From: Flavobacteriaceae bacterium EG-1
Lineage (GTDB): Bacteria > Bacteroidota > Bacteroidia > Flavobacteriales > Flavobacteriaceae
DNA length: 64,000 nucleotides
Direction of reading: 5' to 3'
NCBI RefSeq assembly: GCF_009649685.1
Contig: NZ_WJPK01000001.1
Coordinates: 1,120,760 to 1,184,759 of the forward strand
This document shows, one piece after another, positions 47,053-54,394 of the stretch (position 1 is the first letter of the stretch; every line of letters begins with the position of its first letter). The notes under the pieces are model-generated. The model saw only the letters and a list, made by a program, of their open reading frames with translations, made no database searches and had not been told where the DNA came from. Both the position numbers and the translations under genes were made by a program.

Positions 47053-48141
47053 ATGAGTGTAAAAAAAATATTGACAAAAAAATCACTAGACTTTTTAGAA
47101 AAATATCTAAATAATGCTGCTCCAACCGGATATGAATGGGAAGGGCAAAAATTATGGATGGAATATCTAAAACCATACGTAGACACTTTTATCACTGATA
47201 CTTACGGTTCTGCGGTGGGTGTTATTAATCCTGAGGCTAAATATAAAGTAGTTATTGAAGGTCATTCTGATGAAATTGCCTGGTACGTAAACTATATAAC
47301 AGATGACGGATTAATTTATGTAATTAGAAATGGAGGTAGTGACCATCAGATTGCACCATCAAAATGGGTTAATATTCACACAAAAAATGGTGTGGTAAAA
47401 GGTATTTTTGGATGGCCTGCAATTCATACGCGAAGTCGTGTTAAAGAAGAACCCCCTAAACCTGATAATATTTTTATTGATATCGGTGCAAAAGATAAAG
47501 AAGAAGTTTTGAAAATGGGAGTTCACGTTGGTTGTGTAATTACGTACCCCGACGAATTTAAAATTCTCAATAAGGACAAATTTGTTTGTCGTGCATTAGA
47601 TAATAGAGTTGGTGGTTTTATGATTGCAGAAGTTGCACGACTTTTACATGAAAATAAGAAAAAACTACCTTTTGGTCTTTATATAACAAATTCTGTACAA
47701 GAAGAAATTGGTCTAAGAGGAGCAGAAATGATAAGTCACACAATTAATCCGGATGTTGCAATTATCACTGATGTTTGTCATGATACCACTACACCAATGA
47801 TTGACAAAAAGAAGGAAGGACATATAGAAATTGGATCGGGTCCTGTAATTTCTTATGCTCCTGCGGTACAAAACAAATTACGTGAACGTCTAATTGAAAC
47901 TGCGGAGAAAAACAAAATACCTTTTCAACGTTTAGCGGCTTCTAGATCAACGGGTACTGACACTGATGCTTTTGCTTACAGCAATGGTGGTGTGGCTTCA
48001 GCATTAATTTCATTACCATTACGTTATATGCATACAACGGTAGAAACAGTACATAAAGATGATGTTGAAAACGTAATCCGATTATATTACGAAACATTAT
48101 TAGCTATTGAATCGGGTGAAACTTTTAGTTATTTCGAATAA
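47053..48141 (+). CDS. M42 family metallopeptidase (aminopeptidase)
   Basis: Cytoplasmic dodecameric-type aminopeptidase of 362 residues. Metal and catalytic residues are visible in order: EGHSDEIAWYV (His/Asp), CRALDNRVGGFMIAEVA (bridging Asp), NSVQEEIGLRGAEMI (catalytic and metal Glu pair), ITDVCHDTTTP (metal Asp) and LRYMHTTVETVHKDD (metal His). Family members trim peptides with glutamyl or broad preference. No signal peptide. Ends at a terminator that lies immediately before the Nudix gene. Confidence 0.94.
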   Translation: MSVKKILTKKSLDFLEKYLNNAAPTGYEWEGQKLWMEYLKPYVDTFITDTYGSAVGVINPEAKYKVVIEGHSDEIAWYVNYITDDGLIYVIRNGGSDHQIAPSKWVNIHTKNGVVKGIFGWPAIHTRSRVKEEPPKPDNIFIDIGAKDKEEVLKMGVHVGCVITYPDEFKILNKDKFVCRALDNRVGGFMIAEVARLLHENKKKLPFGLYITNSVQEEIGLRGAEMISHTINPDVAIITDVCHDTTTPMIDKKKEGHIEIGSGPVISYAPAVQNKLRERLIETAEKNKIPFQRLAASRSTGTDTDAFAYSNGGVASALISLPLRYMHTTVETVHKDDVENVIRLYYETLLAIESGETFSYFE

Positions 48142-48149
48142 TCATATTC

Positions 48150-48172
48150 AGCCTCCTTTTAGGAGGCTTTTT
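48150..48172 (+). terminator. Intrinsic terminator between M42 gene and Nudix gene
   Basis: Perfect eight-base stem AGCCTCCT / AGGAGGCT with a TTT loop and a T-rich tail. The next ATG is at 48178, only a few bases beyond the tail. Confidence 0.85.
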
Positions 48173-48177
48173 ATTTT

Positions 48178-48723
48178 ATGGATGAGTTAATTGATATATT
48201 AGATGCAAATGGTAACCTAACGGGTAAAACTGCCATGAAAACTGATGCCCATAAAAATGGGTGGTTTCACCAAACTATTCACGTATGGTTTTATACTTTA
48301 AATGGCGAAATTCTATTGCAACAACGCGGAAAAGATAAAGATACTTACCCTTTGTTATGGGATGTATCTGTAGCCGGTCATATTAGTGCAGGAGAAACAA
48401 TTAAAAAGGCAGCAATAAGAGAAATTGAAGAAGAGATTGGAATAAAACTTAAAACCGAACAATTAGAAAAAATTGGTGTTTTTAAATCCATACACAAACA
48501 CAATGATAAACTTATTGATTGTGAGTTTCATCACACATATATTTCAAAACTTAATATAGCCTTAGAAAAACTGATAAAACAAGAAAGTGAAATTGAGGAG
48601 TTAAAATTGGTCCCAATAAAACAATTCAATATACAGCTAAAGGATATAAAGGCATCTAATTATGTTCCGCATACCAAAAAATACTATGAAGCTATTTACA
48701 CACATGTAAAAGAAAAACTATAA
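48178..48723 (+). CDS. Nudix hydrolase, YfcD/isopentenyl-isomerase-like subfamily
   Basis: Protein of 181 residues opening MDELIDILDANGNLTGKTAMKTDAHKNGWFHQTIHVWFY, the signature of the YfcD-like Nudix group. The Nudix box GHISAGETIKKAAIREIEEEIGI fits Gx5Ex7REUxEExGU exactly, with the metal-binding Glu residues intact. Cleaves nucleoside-diphosphate-linked substrates, exact one unknown. Start is firm from the family alignment even though it lies right behind a terminator hairpin. Confidence 0.92.
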   Translation: MDELIDILDANGNLTGKTAMKTDAHKNGWFHQTIHVWFYTLNGEILLQQRGKDKDTYPLLWDVSVAGHISAGETIKKAAIREIEEEIGIKLKTEQLEKIGVFKSIHKHNDKLIDCEFHHTYISKLNIALEKLIKQESEIEELKLVPIKQFNIQLKDIKASNYVPHTKKYYEAIYTHVKEKL

Positions 48724-48783
48724 AACACAAGACACTGACAAATAGCGTTTTAAAATGATGTATCAAACAACAACTTCAAGCAT

Positions 48784-49218
48784 TTAAAAACCACTTTCTT
48801 CTGCCATTTTTACCACCCCAACAGTTAAAATTAAATTTGCAAAACGTCTTTGCTCACCTGTCTGAATTATTAAAGTGGTATTTTGATCTCTTATTTTATC
48901 GTAAAAAGCCCAACGTTCCATTTCGTCCCATGTAACATCCCCTAGTAAATTTTTAAATTCGTCATGGATTTCGGCATTTGCTTCAGCAGGTTTCTCCATA
49001 ACTGTAGCTCCTTGAATAGGACAAACTTCTAAAATTCCCTTAAGTACTGTAAGCGCATCTAATAATCCTGGTCGAAAATTTAGATGCACTGTGGTAGAAT
49101 TAGGGCCACTCATAGCTGCAACAGGTAAATTACCATCGGCAATAACAACCTGTGCAAAATGACCTGAACGAGCTAAAACTTCCATTATTGTCGGATGGAT
49201 TACAGGTGTCTTAAGCAT
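48784..49218 (-). CDS. RbsD/FucU-type sugar mutarotase
   Basis: From the ATG at 49218 (MLKTPVIHPTIMEVLARSGHFAQVVIADGNLP) the protein has 144 residues, the normal FucU length; the ATG at 49281 would add 21 residues of intergenic-looking sequence. Catalytic His in SGHFAQVV and the pair RWAFYDKIRDQNTTLIIQTGEQRRFANLIL match L-fucose mutarotase (FucU), which interconverts alpha and beta pyranoses. Downstream of an SDR gene on the same strand, 115 bases apart. Sugar preference (fucose, ribose or another) is not certain. Confidence 0.88.
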   Translation of the reverse strand: MLKTPVIHPTIMEVLARSGHFAQVVIADGNLPVAAMSGPNSTTVHLNFRPGLLDALTVLKGILEVCPIQGATVMEKPAEANAEIHDEFKNLLGDVTWDEMERWAFYDKIRDQNTTLIIQTGEQRRFANLILTVGVVKMAEESGF

Positions 49219-49332
49219 TTCTATATGTTTTGAAAATAAAATAATTAAAACACATGGAGCTAAATTGCCCCAAGTGTTCAATAATATTAAAAATCCATTG
49301 CAATTGATTCATCAATTGCAATTATAGATGAA

Positions 49333-50103
49333 TTACATATTGTAAACACCTCCATTAATGTCCAAAGTAGCACCAGTAATAAATCCGTCGTATTCTGAAG
49401 CAAGATACAATACTGCACGAGCAACATCTGCTGCATTACCTGCTCTCTGAATTGGTATGCCAGCCGTTGTAGCTGCTGCTGATTCTTTGGTTGTATGCGT
49501 ATTATGAAATGAAGTGCCAAGAATAAGACCCGGAGCAACAGCGTTTACTCTTGTTCCTTGAGAACCTAACTCAGTAGAAAGTGCTCGTGTAAATGTTAAT
49601 ATCGCTCCTTTACTTGTAGAATAAACTAATGATCCTGGATGACCACCTTTACGACCAGCAAGTGAAGCCAAGTTAACAATGCTACTATTTTCATTTTTAG
49701 CTAGATAAGGAGAAGCTGCTTTAGTTACAAACATCATAGAGGTCATATTAATATCCATAACCTTATGCCAAAATTCAGCTTCCATTTCACTTAGCATTTT
49801 ACGAGCAACTAGCGAGCCAGCATTGTTAATCAATATATTCAATCCTCCTAGGGCTTCCACCGATTTTTCAACCAATGCAATAGCGTCGGATTCCTTTGTT
49901 AAATCTCCACTAATAGCTGCTGCTTTCAATCCTTTACTTTTAGCATACTTCACTAATTCATTCGCAGTTTCGGCACTAGAAAAATAATGTATTGCAACAT
50001 TGGCACCACTATCAATAAAATGTCTTGTAATAGACTCTCCTATACCTTGAGCTCCAGCAGTTATGAGTACATTTTTATCTCTTAATTTATCTATATTTTC
50101 CAT
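49333..50103 (-). CDS. Short-chain dehydrogenase/reductase
   Basis: Classical SDR of 256 residues. Cofactor motif ITAGAQGIGESITR (variant of TGxxxGIG), NNAG in LNILINNAGSLV, catalytic Ser in VNLASLAGRKG, and YSTSKGA with catalytic Tyr and Lys, ending VLYLASEYDGFITGATLDINGGVYNM. Its neighbour, an RbsD/FucU-type mutarotase, suggests oxidation of a free sugar such as L-fucose to its lactone, an inference from context only. Confidence 0.92.
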   Translation of the reverse strand: MENIDKLRDKNVLITAGAQGIGESITRHFIDSGANVAIHYFSSAETANELVKYAKSKGLKAAAISGDLTKESDAIALVEKSVEALGGLNILINNAGSLVARKMLSEMEAEFWHKVMDINMTSMMFVTKAASPYLAKNENSSIVNLASLAGRKGGHPGSLVYSTSKGAILTFTRALSTELGSQGTRVNAVAPGLILGTSFHNTHTTKESAAATTAGIPIQRAGNAADVARAVLYLASEYDGFITGATLDINGGVYNM

Positions 50104-50198
50104 GATAGTTTTAATTAAATAAGTTCTAAAGTAGTTATTGTCAGCTACTTTTATTAATAGTTAATGTGTTTAATTTTCTACGAATATAACTTAATCTC

Positions 50199-51578
50199 CT
50201 AAGCTAAACTTTTAATGAAATCTTCAATGGAACTTAATTCATATTTTTCTTGCGATCCTTCTACCATATTTTTAACAACAAATGAATTCTCCTTTAGTTC
50301 CTGCGCACCAATTAGAATAACAAAAGGTACTTTTCGGTTATTGGCATATTTCATTTGCTTCTGAATCTTAACATTCGAAGGATATAAGTCCGACTTAATT
50401 CCAGATTCTCTTAGAATATTAACCAATTTCAAGGCACTTAAAGCTTCGTTATCCCCAAAATTTAAACATAAAACTTCTAATGATTGGTCAACGGCCTCTG
50501 GGAATAAGCAAAGCTCTTCTAATACCAAATAAATACGATCTAGTCCAAATGAAATACCAACACCACTTACATCTTTAAGTCCAAATATACCTGTAAGGTC
50601 ATCATATCTACCTCCACCGCCAATAGAACCCATTTTAACACCATTAGGTGGACTAACTTCAAAAATAGCGCCTGTATAGTAATTAAGACCTCTAGCTAAG
50701 GTAACATCAATAGCAAGATTAGCGGATTTGAGTCCCATAGCCTCAATAGTTTCTATTATAAATGAAAGTTCTTCAACACCCGTGCTCCCCTCCTCAGAAC
50801 TTGCTAATAATTGTTTTAAAGCTGCTAATTGCTCTTTGTTACTACCCGATAAAGAGAATAGCGGTGAAACCTTTTCTATCGATTCTGGTGAAATTCCTTT
50901 TCCAAGCATTTCTTTAACAACACCTTCTTCGCCTATTTTATCCAATTTATCTAGTGCAACTGTAAAATCGATTAACAAGTTTTTCGCTCCAATAGTTTCT
51001 GCTATTCCAGATAAAATTTTCCTATTATTTAATTTAATTGTAACACCTTCTAATTTCAAATCACTAAAAACAGCATCATAAAGTTGAATAAATTCAATTT
51101 CCTGTAAAAGGGAGTTCGAGCCCACTACATCGGCATCGCACTGATAAAACTCTCTAAATCTTCCTTTCTGTGGGCGGTCTGCGCGCCATACTGGCTGAAT
51201 TTGATAGCGTTTAAAGGGAAAATCAATTTCATTCTGATGCATAACGACATAGCGCGCAAAGGGTACGGTTAGATCGTAACGCAAAGCTTTTTCGGTAATT
51301 TTAGGAGCAATAGTACTAGAGTTCTTAGAACTGTATGTTACGTCATCTACTTTATTTATAAAATCACCAGAATTCAGAATTTTAAAAATTAAACGATCCC
51401 CTTCCTCTCCATATTTCCCTAAAAGTGTACTCGAATTTTCAAACGAAGGAGTTTCTATCGGTTGAAAGCCAAAAGTTTGAAAATGTTTTTTAACGATATT
51501 AAAGATAAAATCGCGTTTAGCAACTTCACTAGGAGAAAAATCACGTGTTCCTTTAGGTATACTTGGTTTTTGAGCCAT
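50199..51578 (-). CDS. hisS: Histidyl-tRNA synthetase
   Basis: Class II aminoacyl-tRNA synthetase of 459 residues. Motif 1 lies in FGFQPIETPSFENSSTLLGKYGEEGDRLIFKI, motif 2 in RYQIQPVWRADRPQKGRFREFYQCDADVVG, the histidine-specific GLNYYTGAIFEVSPPNGVKMGSIGGGGRYDDL around 310-340, motif 3 in VGISFGLDRIYLVLEE, and the anticodon-binding domain from about 370. Full length. Promoter and palindromes lie upstream at 51645-51684. Confidence 0.98.
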   Translation of the reverse strand: MAQKPSIPKGTRDFSPSEVAKRDFIFNIVKKHFQTFGFQPIETPSFENSSTLLGKYGEEGDRLIFKILNSGDFINKVDDVTYSSKNSSTIAPKITEKALRYDLTVPFARYVVMHQNEIDFPFKRYQIQPVWRADRPQKGRFREFYQCDADVVGSNSLLQEIEFIQLYDAVFSDLKLEGVTIKLNNRKILSGIAETIGAKNLLIDFTVALDKLDKIGEEGVVKEMLGKGISPESIEKVSPLFSLSGSNKEQLAALKQLLASSEEGSTGVEELSFIIETIEAMGLKSANLAIDVTLARGLNYYTGAIFEVSPPNGVKMGSIGGGGRYDDLTGIFGLKDVSGVGISFGLDRIYLVLEELCLFPEAVDQSLEVLCLNFGDNEALSALKLVNILRESGIKSDLYPSNVKIQKQMKYANNRKVPFVILIGAQELKENSFVVKNMVEGSQEKYELSSIEDFIKSLA

Positions 51579-51644
51579 TTATTAGTATTCTTATAAAGCA
51601 TGCCTTTAATTAATCTCAGGCAAGATAAATTTGTATAATTGTTA

Positions 51645-51652
51645 CAAATATA
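51645..51652 (-). promoter_or_regulatory. Bacteroidetes -7 promoter element for hisS
   Basis: TATATTTG on the minus strand, exact TAnnTTTG, about 67 bases before the hisS ATG. A TTG 16 bases upstream is a possible -33 element and lies inside the palindrome at 51657-51684. Confidence 0.5.
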
Positions 51653-51656
51653 GTCC

Positions 51657-51684
51657 TCATCATTTAATCAATCTTAAATGATGA
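51657..51684. repeat. Perfect 11-bp inverted repeat upstream of hisS
   Basis: Arms TCATCATTTAA (51657-51667) and TTAAATGATGA (51674-51684) with a six-base spacer. There is no T tract, so it is not a typical terminator for the upstream DUF6495 gene; it adjoins the hisS -7 element and may be an operator. Confidence 0.6.
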
Positions 51685-51728
51685 TGGTTTTAAACTTATA
51701 ATTAGTAGTTATTTTTTACTTAGGTTGA

Positions 51729-52205
51729 TTAAGAAGTTTCTATAATTTTATCAAACCATTGATAAAGTTCTCCTTTGGTTATTATAGCCCCTTGTTTTAT
51801 GAGGTTAAATTTATCCAAATTTTTATCTTCAGTATAAGCCTTTGAAGCCGTCAAATATTCAACAAAATCCGACTGCCAATTCTTTTTAAACCATAAAAAA
51901 CCAACTGTTGTTGTTAAATCTATTTCAGGATTCATCACTTTTACCGATATTAATTTCATCTCCTTTTCAGTGCAATGAAAAAGATGCATTTGTTTATCTG
52001 AAACATTTTCTAGGTAAACAACTTTATTAAGTACACCCTCCCAAATTAAATCGCTAAATACATCAATTTCATCTTCAGCTACTTCAGGTTTTTCTTCCTT
52101 CAACTGTTTCCATTCATCCCCTGTAACCGATTGGGTTGCAAGAAAATTGATAAATTCTTGGTGAAGTTCTTCCAATTGTTGTTTTGTAAGTCTAACGTAT
52201 TTCAA
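51729..52205 (-). CDS. DUF6495 family protein
   Basis: Cytoplasmic protein of 158 residues, opening MKYVRLTKQQLEELHQEFINFLATQSVTGDEWKQLKEEKPEVAEDEIDVFSDLIWEGVLNKVVYLENVSDKQMHLFHCTEKEMKLISVKV. No transmembrane segment and no catalytic motif seen. Matches the flavobacterial DUF6495 family, which is often found downstream of the rpsF-rpsR-rplI operon as here. Function unknown. A terminator between rplI and this gene suggests separate or attenuated expression. Confidence 0.82.
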   Translation of the reverse strand: MKYVRLTKQQLEELHQEFINFLATQSVTGDEWKQLKEEKPEVAEDEIDVFSDLIWEGVLNKVVYLENVSDKQMHLFHCTEKEMKLISVKVMNPEIDLTTTVGFLWFKKNWQSDFVEYLTASKAYTEDKNLDKFNLIKQGAIITKGELYQWFDKIIETS

Positions 52206-52233
52206 AATTAATTTTGCTTTTAATTAATAGAAT

Positions 52234-52265
52234 AAAAAAAAGAGCCATGCGAACACAGCTCTTTA
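52234..52265 (-). terminator. Intrinsic terminator after rplI
   Basis: On the minus strand AAAGAGC pairs with GCTCTTT around a 13-base loop and is followed by T8. It ends the rpsF-rpsR-rplI transcript before DUF6495. Confidence 0.8.
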
Positions 52266-52293
52266 TTAATATTATTAAAGAAATCTAATTGAT

Positions 52294-52752
52294 TTATTTA
52301 GCCTTAGCGTCAGCAACTACATCAAATGTGAAATCTACTAATACTTCTCTATGCAATCTTATTTGTGCATTAGCAGTACCGGTACGTTTTACAGAACCAC
52401 CTTGTATTTTAATAAATTTCTTATCAATATTATGACCTTGCTTTTCAAGAGCCGCAGCTAAATCGATATTGGTAACAGAACCAAACAATTTATCACCCGC
52501 ACCAGCTTTTGCAGGAATTTTCAATTCTAATTCTTTGAGTGCATTAGCGGTTTTATTAGCGCCATCTACAACCTCTTTCTCTTTATGAGCTCGTTGCTTT
52601 AAATTTTCAGCCAAAACCTTTTTAGCAGAGGTAGTAGCCAAATGTGCCAATCCTCTTGGAATAAGGTAATTTCTTCCGTAACCATTCTTAACGATTACAA
52701 CATCATCTTTAAAGCCTAAATGCTCTACGTCTTGTTTTAATATAAGTTCCAT
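52294..52752 (-). CDS. rplI: Ribosomal protein L9 (bL9)
   Basis: Large-subunit protein of 152 residues with two domains: the N-terminal rRNA-binding part MELILKQDVEHLGFKDDVVIVKNGYGRNYLIPRGLAHLAT, a long connecting helix, and the C-terminal domain with LFGSVTNIDLAAALEKQGHNIDKKFIKI. Standard length. Last gene of the rpsF-rpsR-rplI operon, 12 bases after rpsR, followed by a terminator. Confidence 0.98.
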   Translation of the reverse strand: MELILKQDVEHLGFKDDVVIVKNGYGRNYLIPRGLAHLATTSAKKVLAENLKQRAHKEKEVVDGANKTANALKELELKIPAKAGAGDKLFGSVTNIDLAAALEKQGHNIDKKFIKIQGGSVKRTGTANAQIRLHREVLVDFTFDVVADAKAK

Positions 52753-52764
52753 TGTTCGTTTCTT

Positions 52765-53061
52765 TTATTTTAACAAATCACCAACATAAGGCATTAATGC
52801 AATGTGACGAGCGCGCTTAACAGCTTGCGCCACTTTTCTTTGATACTTTAACGAAGTTCCAGTAAGTCTTCTTGGAAGTAATTTACCCTGCTCGTTTACC
52901 AATTTCATTAAGAAATCAGCATCTTTATAGTCGATATACTTAATACCCGACTTTTTAAATCTACAATACTTCTTTTTAGTATTAGTTTCAATATTTAGAG
53001 GAGTCAGATATCTGATTTCCCCATCTTTTTTACTTTTTGCTTGTTGTTCTATAGATGCCAT
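52765..53061 (-). CDS. rpsR: Ribosomal protein S18 (bS18)
   Basis: Small-subunit protein of 98 residues that pairs with S6 on the platform. The core [64 protein letters not shown] is highly conserved. The N-terminal extension [21 protein letters not shown] is typical of Bacteroidetes S18. Five bases after rpsF. Confidence 0.98.
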   Translation of the reverse strand: MASIEQQAKSKKDGEIRYLTPLNIETNTKKKYCRFKKSGIKYIDYKDADFLMKLVNEQGKLLPRRLTGTSLKYQRKVAQAVKRARHIALMPYVGDLLK

Positions 53062-53066
53062 ATCAC

Positions 53067-53408
53067 TTACGTTTTAGCTGTTTTTAACCTTGTTCTTCTT
53101 TTTTCTGCCCACGCAACAGCGTGTTTATCTAATTTCACAGTAAGAAAACGCATTACGCGCTCATCTCTACGAAATTCTTGCTCATAAGGTAAAATTAATT
53201 CACCTGGAGCAGTAAATTCGAACAAGTGGTAAAAACCACTTTTCTTATGCTGTATAGCATAGGCCAATTTTTTTAGGCCCCAATTCTCTTTAGAGACCAT
53301 TTTGCCTCCGTTCTTTTTAATGAAATCTTCAAATTTCTTTACTGTTTCCTCTATCTGAGTATCAGAAAGAACGGGATTCAAAATGAAAACAGTTTCGTAA
53401 TTGTTCAT
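53067..53408 (-). CDS. rpsF: Ribosomal protein S6 (bS6)
   Basis: Small-subunit protein of 113 residues with the ferredoxin-like fold: [69 protein letters not shown], then [26 protein letters not shown]. First gene of the rpsF-rpsR-rplI operon. A -7 element sits 22 bases upstream. Confidence 0.98.
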   Translation of the reverse strand: MNNYETVFILNPVLSDTQIEETVKKFEDFIKKNGGKMVSKENWGLKKLAYAIQHKKSGFYHLFEFTAPGELILPYEQEFRRDERVMRFLTVKLDKHAVAWAEKRRTRLKTAKT

Positions 53409-53429
53409 ATTAATTTAATTTTAGGAGCG

Positions 53430-53437
53430 CAAAAATA
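53430..53437 (-). promoter_or_regulatory. Bacteroidetes -7 promoter element for the rpsF operon
   Basis: TATTTTTG on the minus strand, exact TAnnTTTG match, 21 bases before the rpsF ATG. Confidence 0.6.
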
Positions 53438-53640
53438 TGAATATTTTAAGACTAATTCACACGAAAACAGTTTTTTCTTCGTTATAAACAGGAATCATAA
53501 AAATTAAACTTAACCTAAATCTTAACCTATCGTCATTGAAAACTACACAGAAAACCGTACAATGTTTACAACTTTTGTTGCAACTCAGCGTCTTTATTAT
53601 GTAATTTGTCGATGATTTAACCCCACAAATCAAACCTTTT

Positions 53641-54333
53641 ATGAAACTAAGAAGTATAATTGTTGACGATTCATCGATGCAGCGAATGGCAGTGGCAAAA
53701 TTAGTTAATAATCATCCTAATTTAGCTATGGTAGCCGAATACAGTAATGCCATCGAGGCCAAGAATGGAATCAAAAACAATCAGATTGATGTGATTTTTC
53801 TAGATGTTGAAATGCCCATAATCAACGGATTTGACTTACTTGAATCCTTAGAAAACCCACCTCAAGTTATTCTGATTACCGGAAAACCAGATTACGCACT
53901 TAAAGCTTTTGATTATGATGTTACGGATTATTTGCACAAGCCAATAACAATGGCTCGTTTTGATGCATCTGTTAAAAGAGCTGTAAGTAAATTTGAGCAA
54001 ATGCACCGAGTTAATGAAGACGAAGAGCATATTTTTGTAAAGAGTAATCTAAAGAAAAGAAAAGTAATTCTTAATGATATTAAGTGGATAGAAGCACTTG
54101 GTGACTATATTAAATTGGTTACTGATGAAGCAAATATTGTAATTCTTTCTACTATGAAGTCTTTTGAAAAGCAATTACCAGAAGACAAATTCTTAAGGAT
54201 TCATAAATCTTATATTGTTAATTTAGAGAAAATTGAAAAATTCAACAGTAAAAATGTTGAAGTTAGTGGAAGATCAATACCTCTAAGTAGAAACAAGAAG
54301 ACTGAACTTGCAGATGCATTGAACAACTTCTAG
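53641..54333 (+). CDS. LytTR-type response regulator
   Basis: Two-domain regulator of 230 residues. The receiver domain starts LRSIIVDDSSMQRMAVAKLV with the acidic pocket (Asp9, Asp10), phosphoacceptor Asp55 in IFLDVEMPI, Thr in LITGKPDYALKAFDYDVTDYLHKPI. The LytTR DNA-binding domain spans about 130-230 (IFVKSNLKKRKVILNDIKWIEALGDYIKLVTDEANIVILSTMKSFEKQLPEDKFLRIHKSYIVNLEKIEKFNSKNVEVSGRSIPLSRNKK). No histidine kinase is adjacent, so it is an orphan here. Monocistronic, with a terminator shared with priA. Confidence 0.94.
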   Translation: MKLRSIIVDDSSMQRMAVAKLVNNHPNLAMVAEYSNAIEAKNGIKNNQIDVIFLDVEMPIINGFDLLESLENPPQVILITGKPDYALKAFDYDVTDYLHKPITMARFDASVKRAVSKFEQMHRVNEDEEHIFVKSNLKKRKVILNDIKWIEALGDYIKLVTDEANIVILSTMKSFEKQLPEDKFLRIHKSYIVNLEKIEKFNSKNVEVSGRSIPLSRNKKTELADALNNF

Positions 54334-54357
54334 TTTTTAATAAAATTTATTAACATT

Positions 54358-54394
54358 AAAAAAGACGCTGATTTATTAAATCAGCGTCTTTTTT
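54358..54394. terminator. Bidirectional terminator between the LytTR regulator and priA
   Basis: Long perfect stem AAAAAAGACGCTGATTTA / TAAATCAGCGTCTTTTTT with almost no loop. Serves both converging genes; it overlaps the last bases of the priA frame. Confidence 0.92.

Noticed and set aside
50128-50151. Inverted repeat AAAGTAG/CTACTTT between hisS and the SDR gene
   Set aside because: Short AT-rich stem with only a short T run in the hisS direction; too weak for a terminator call.
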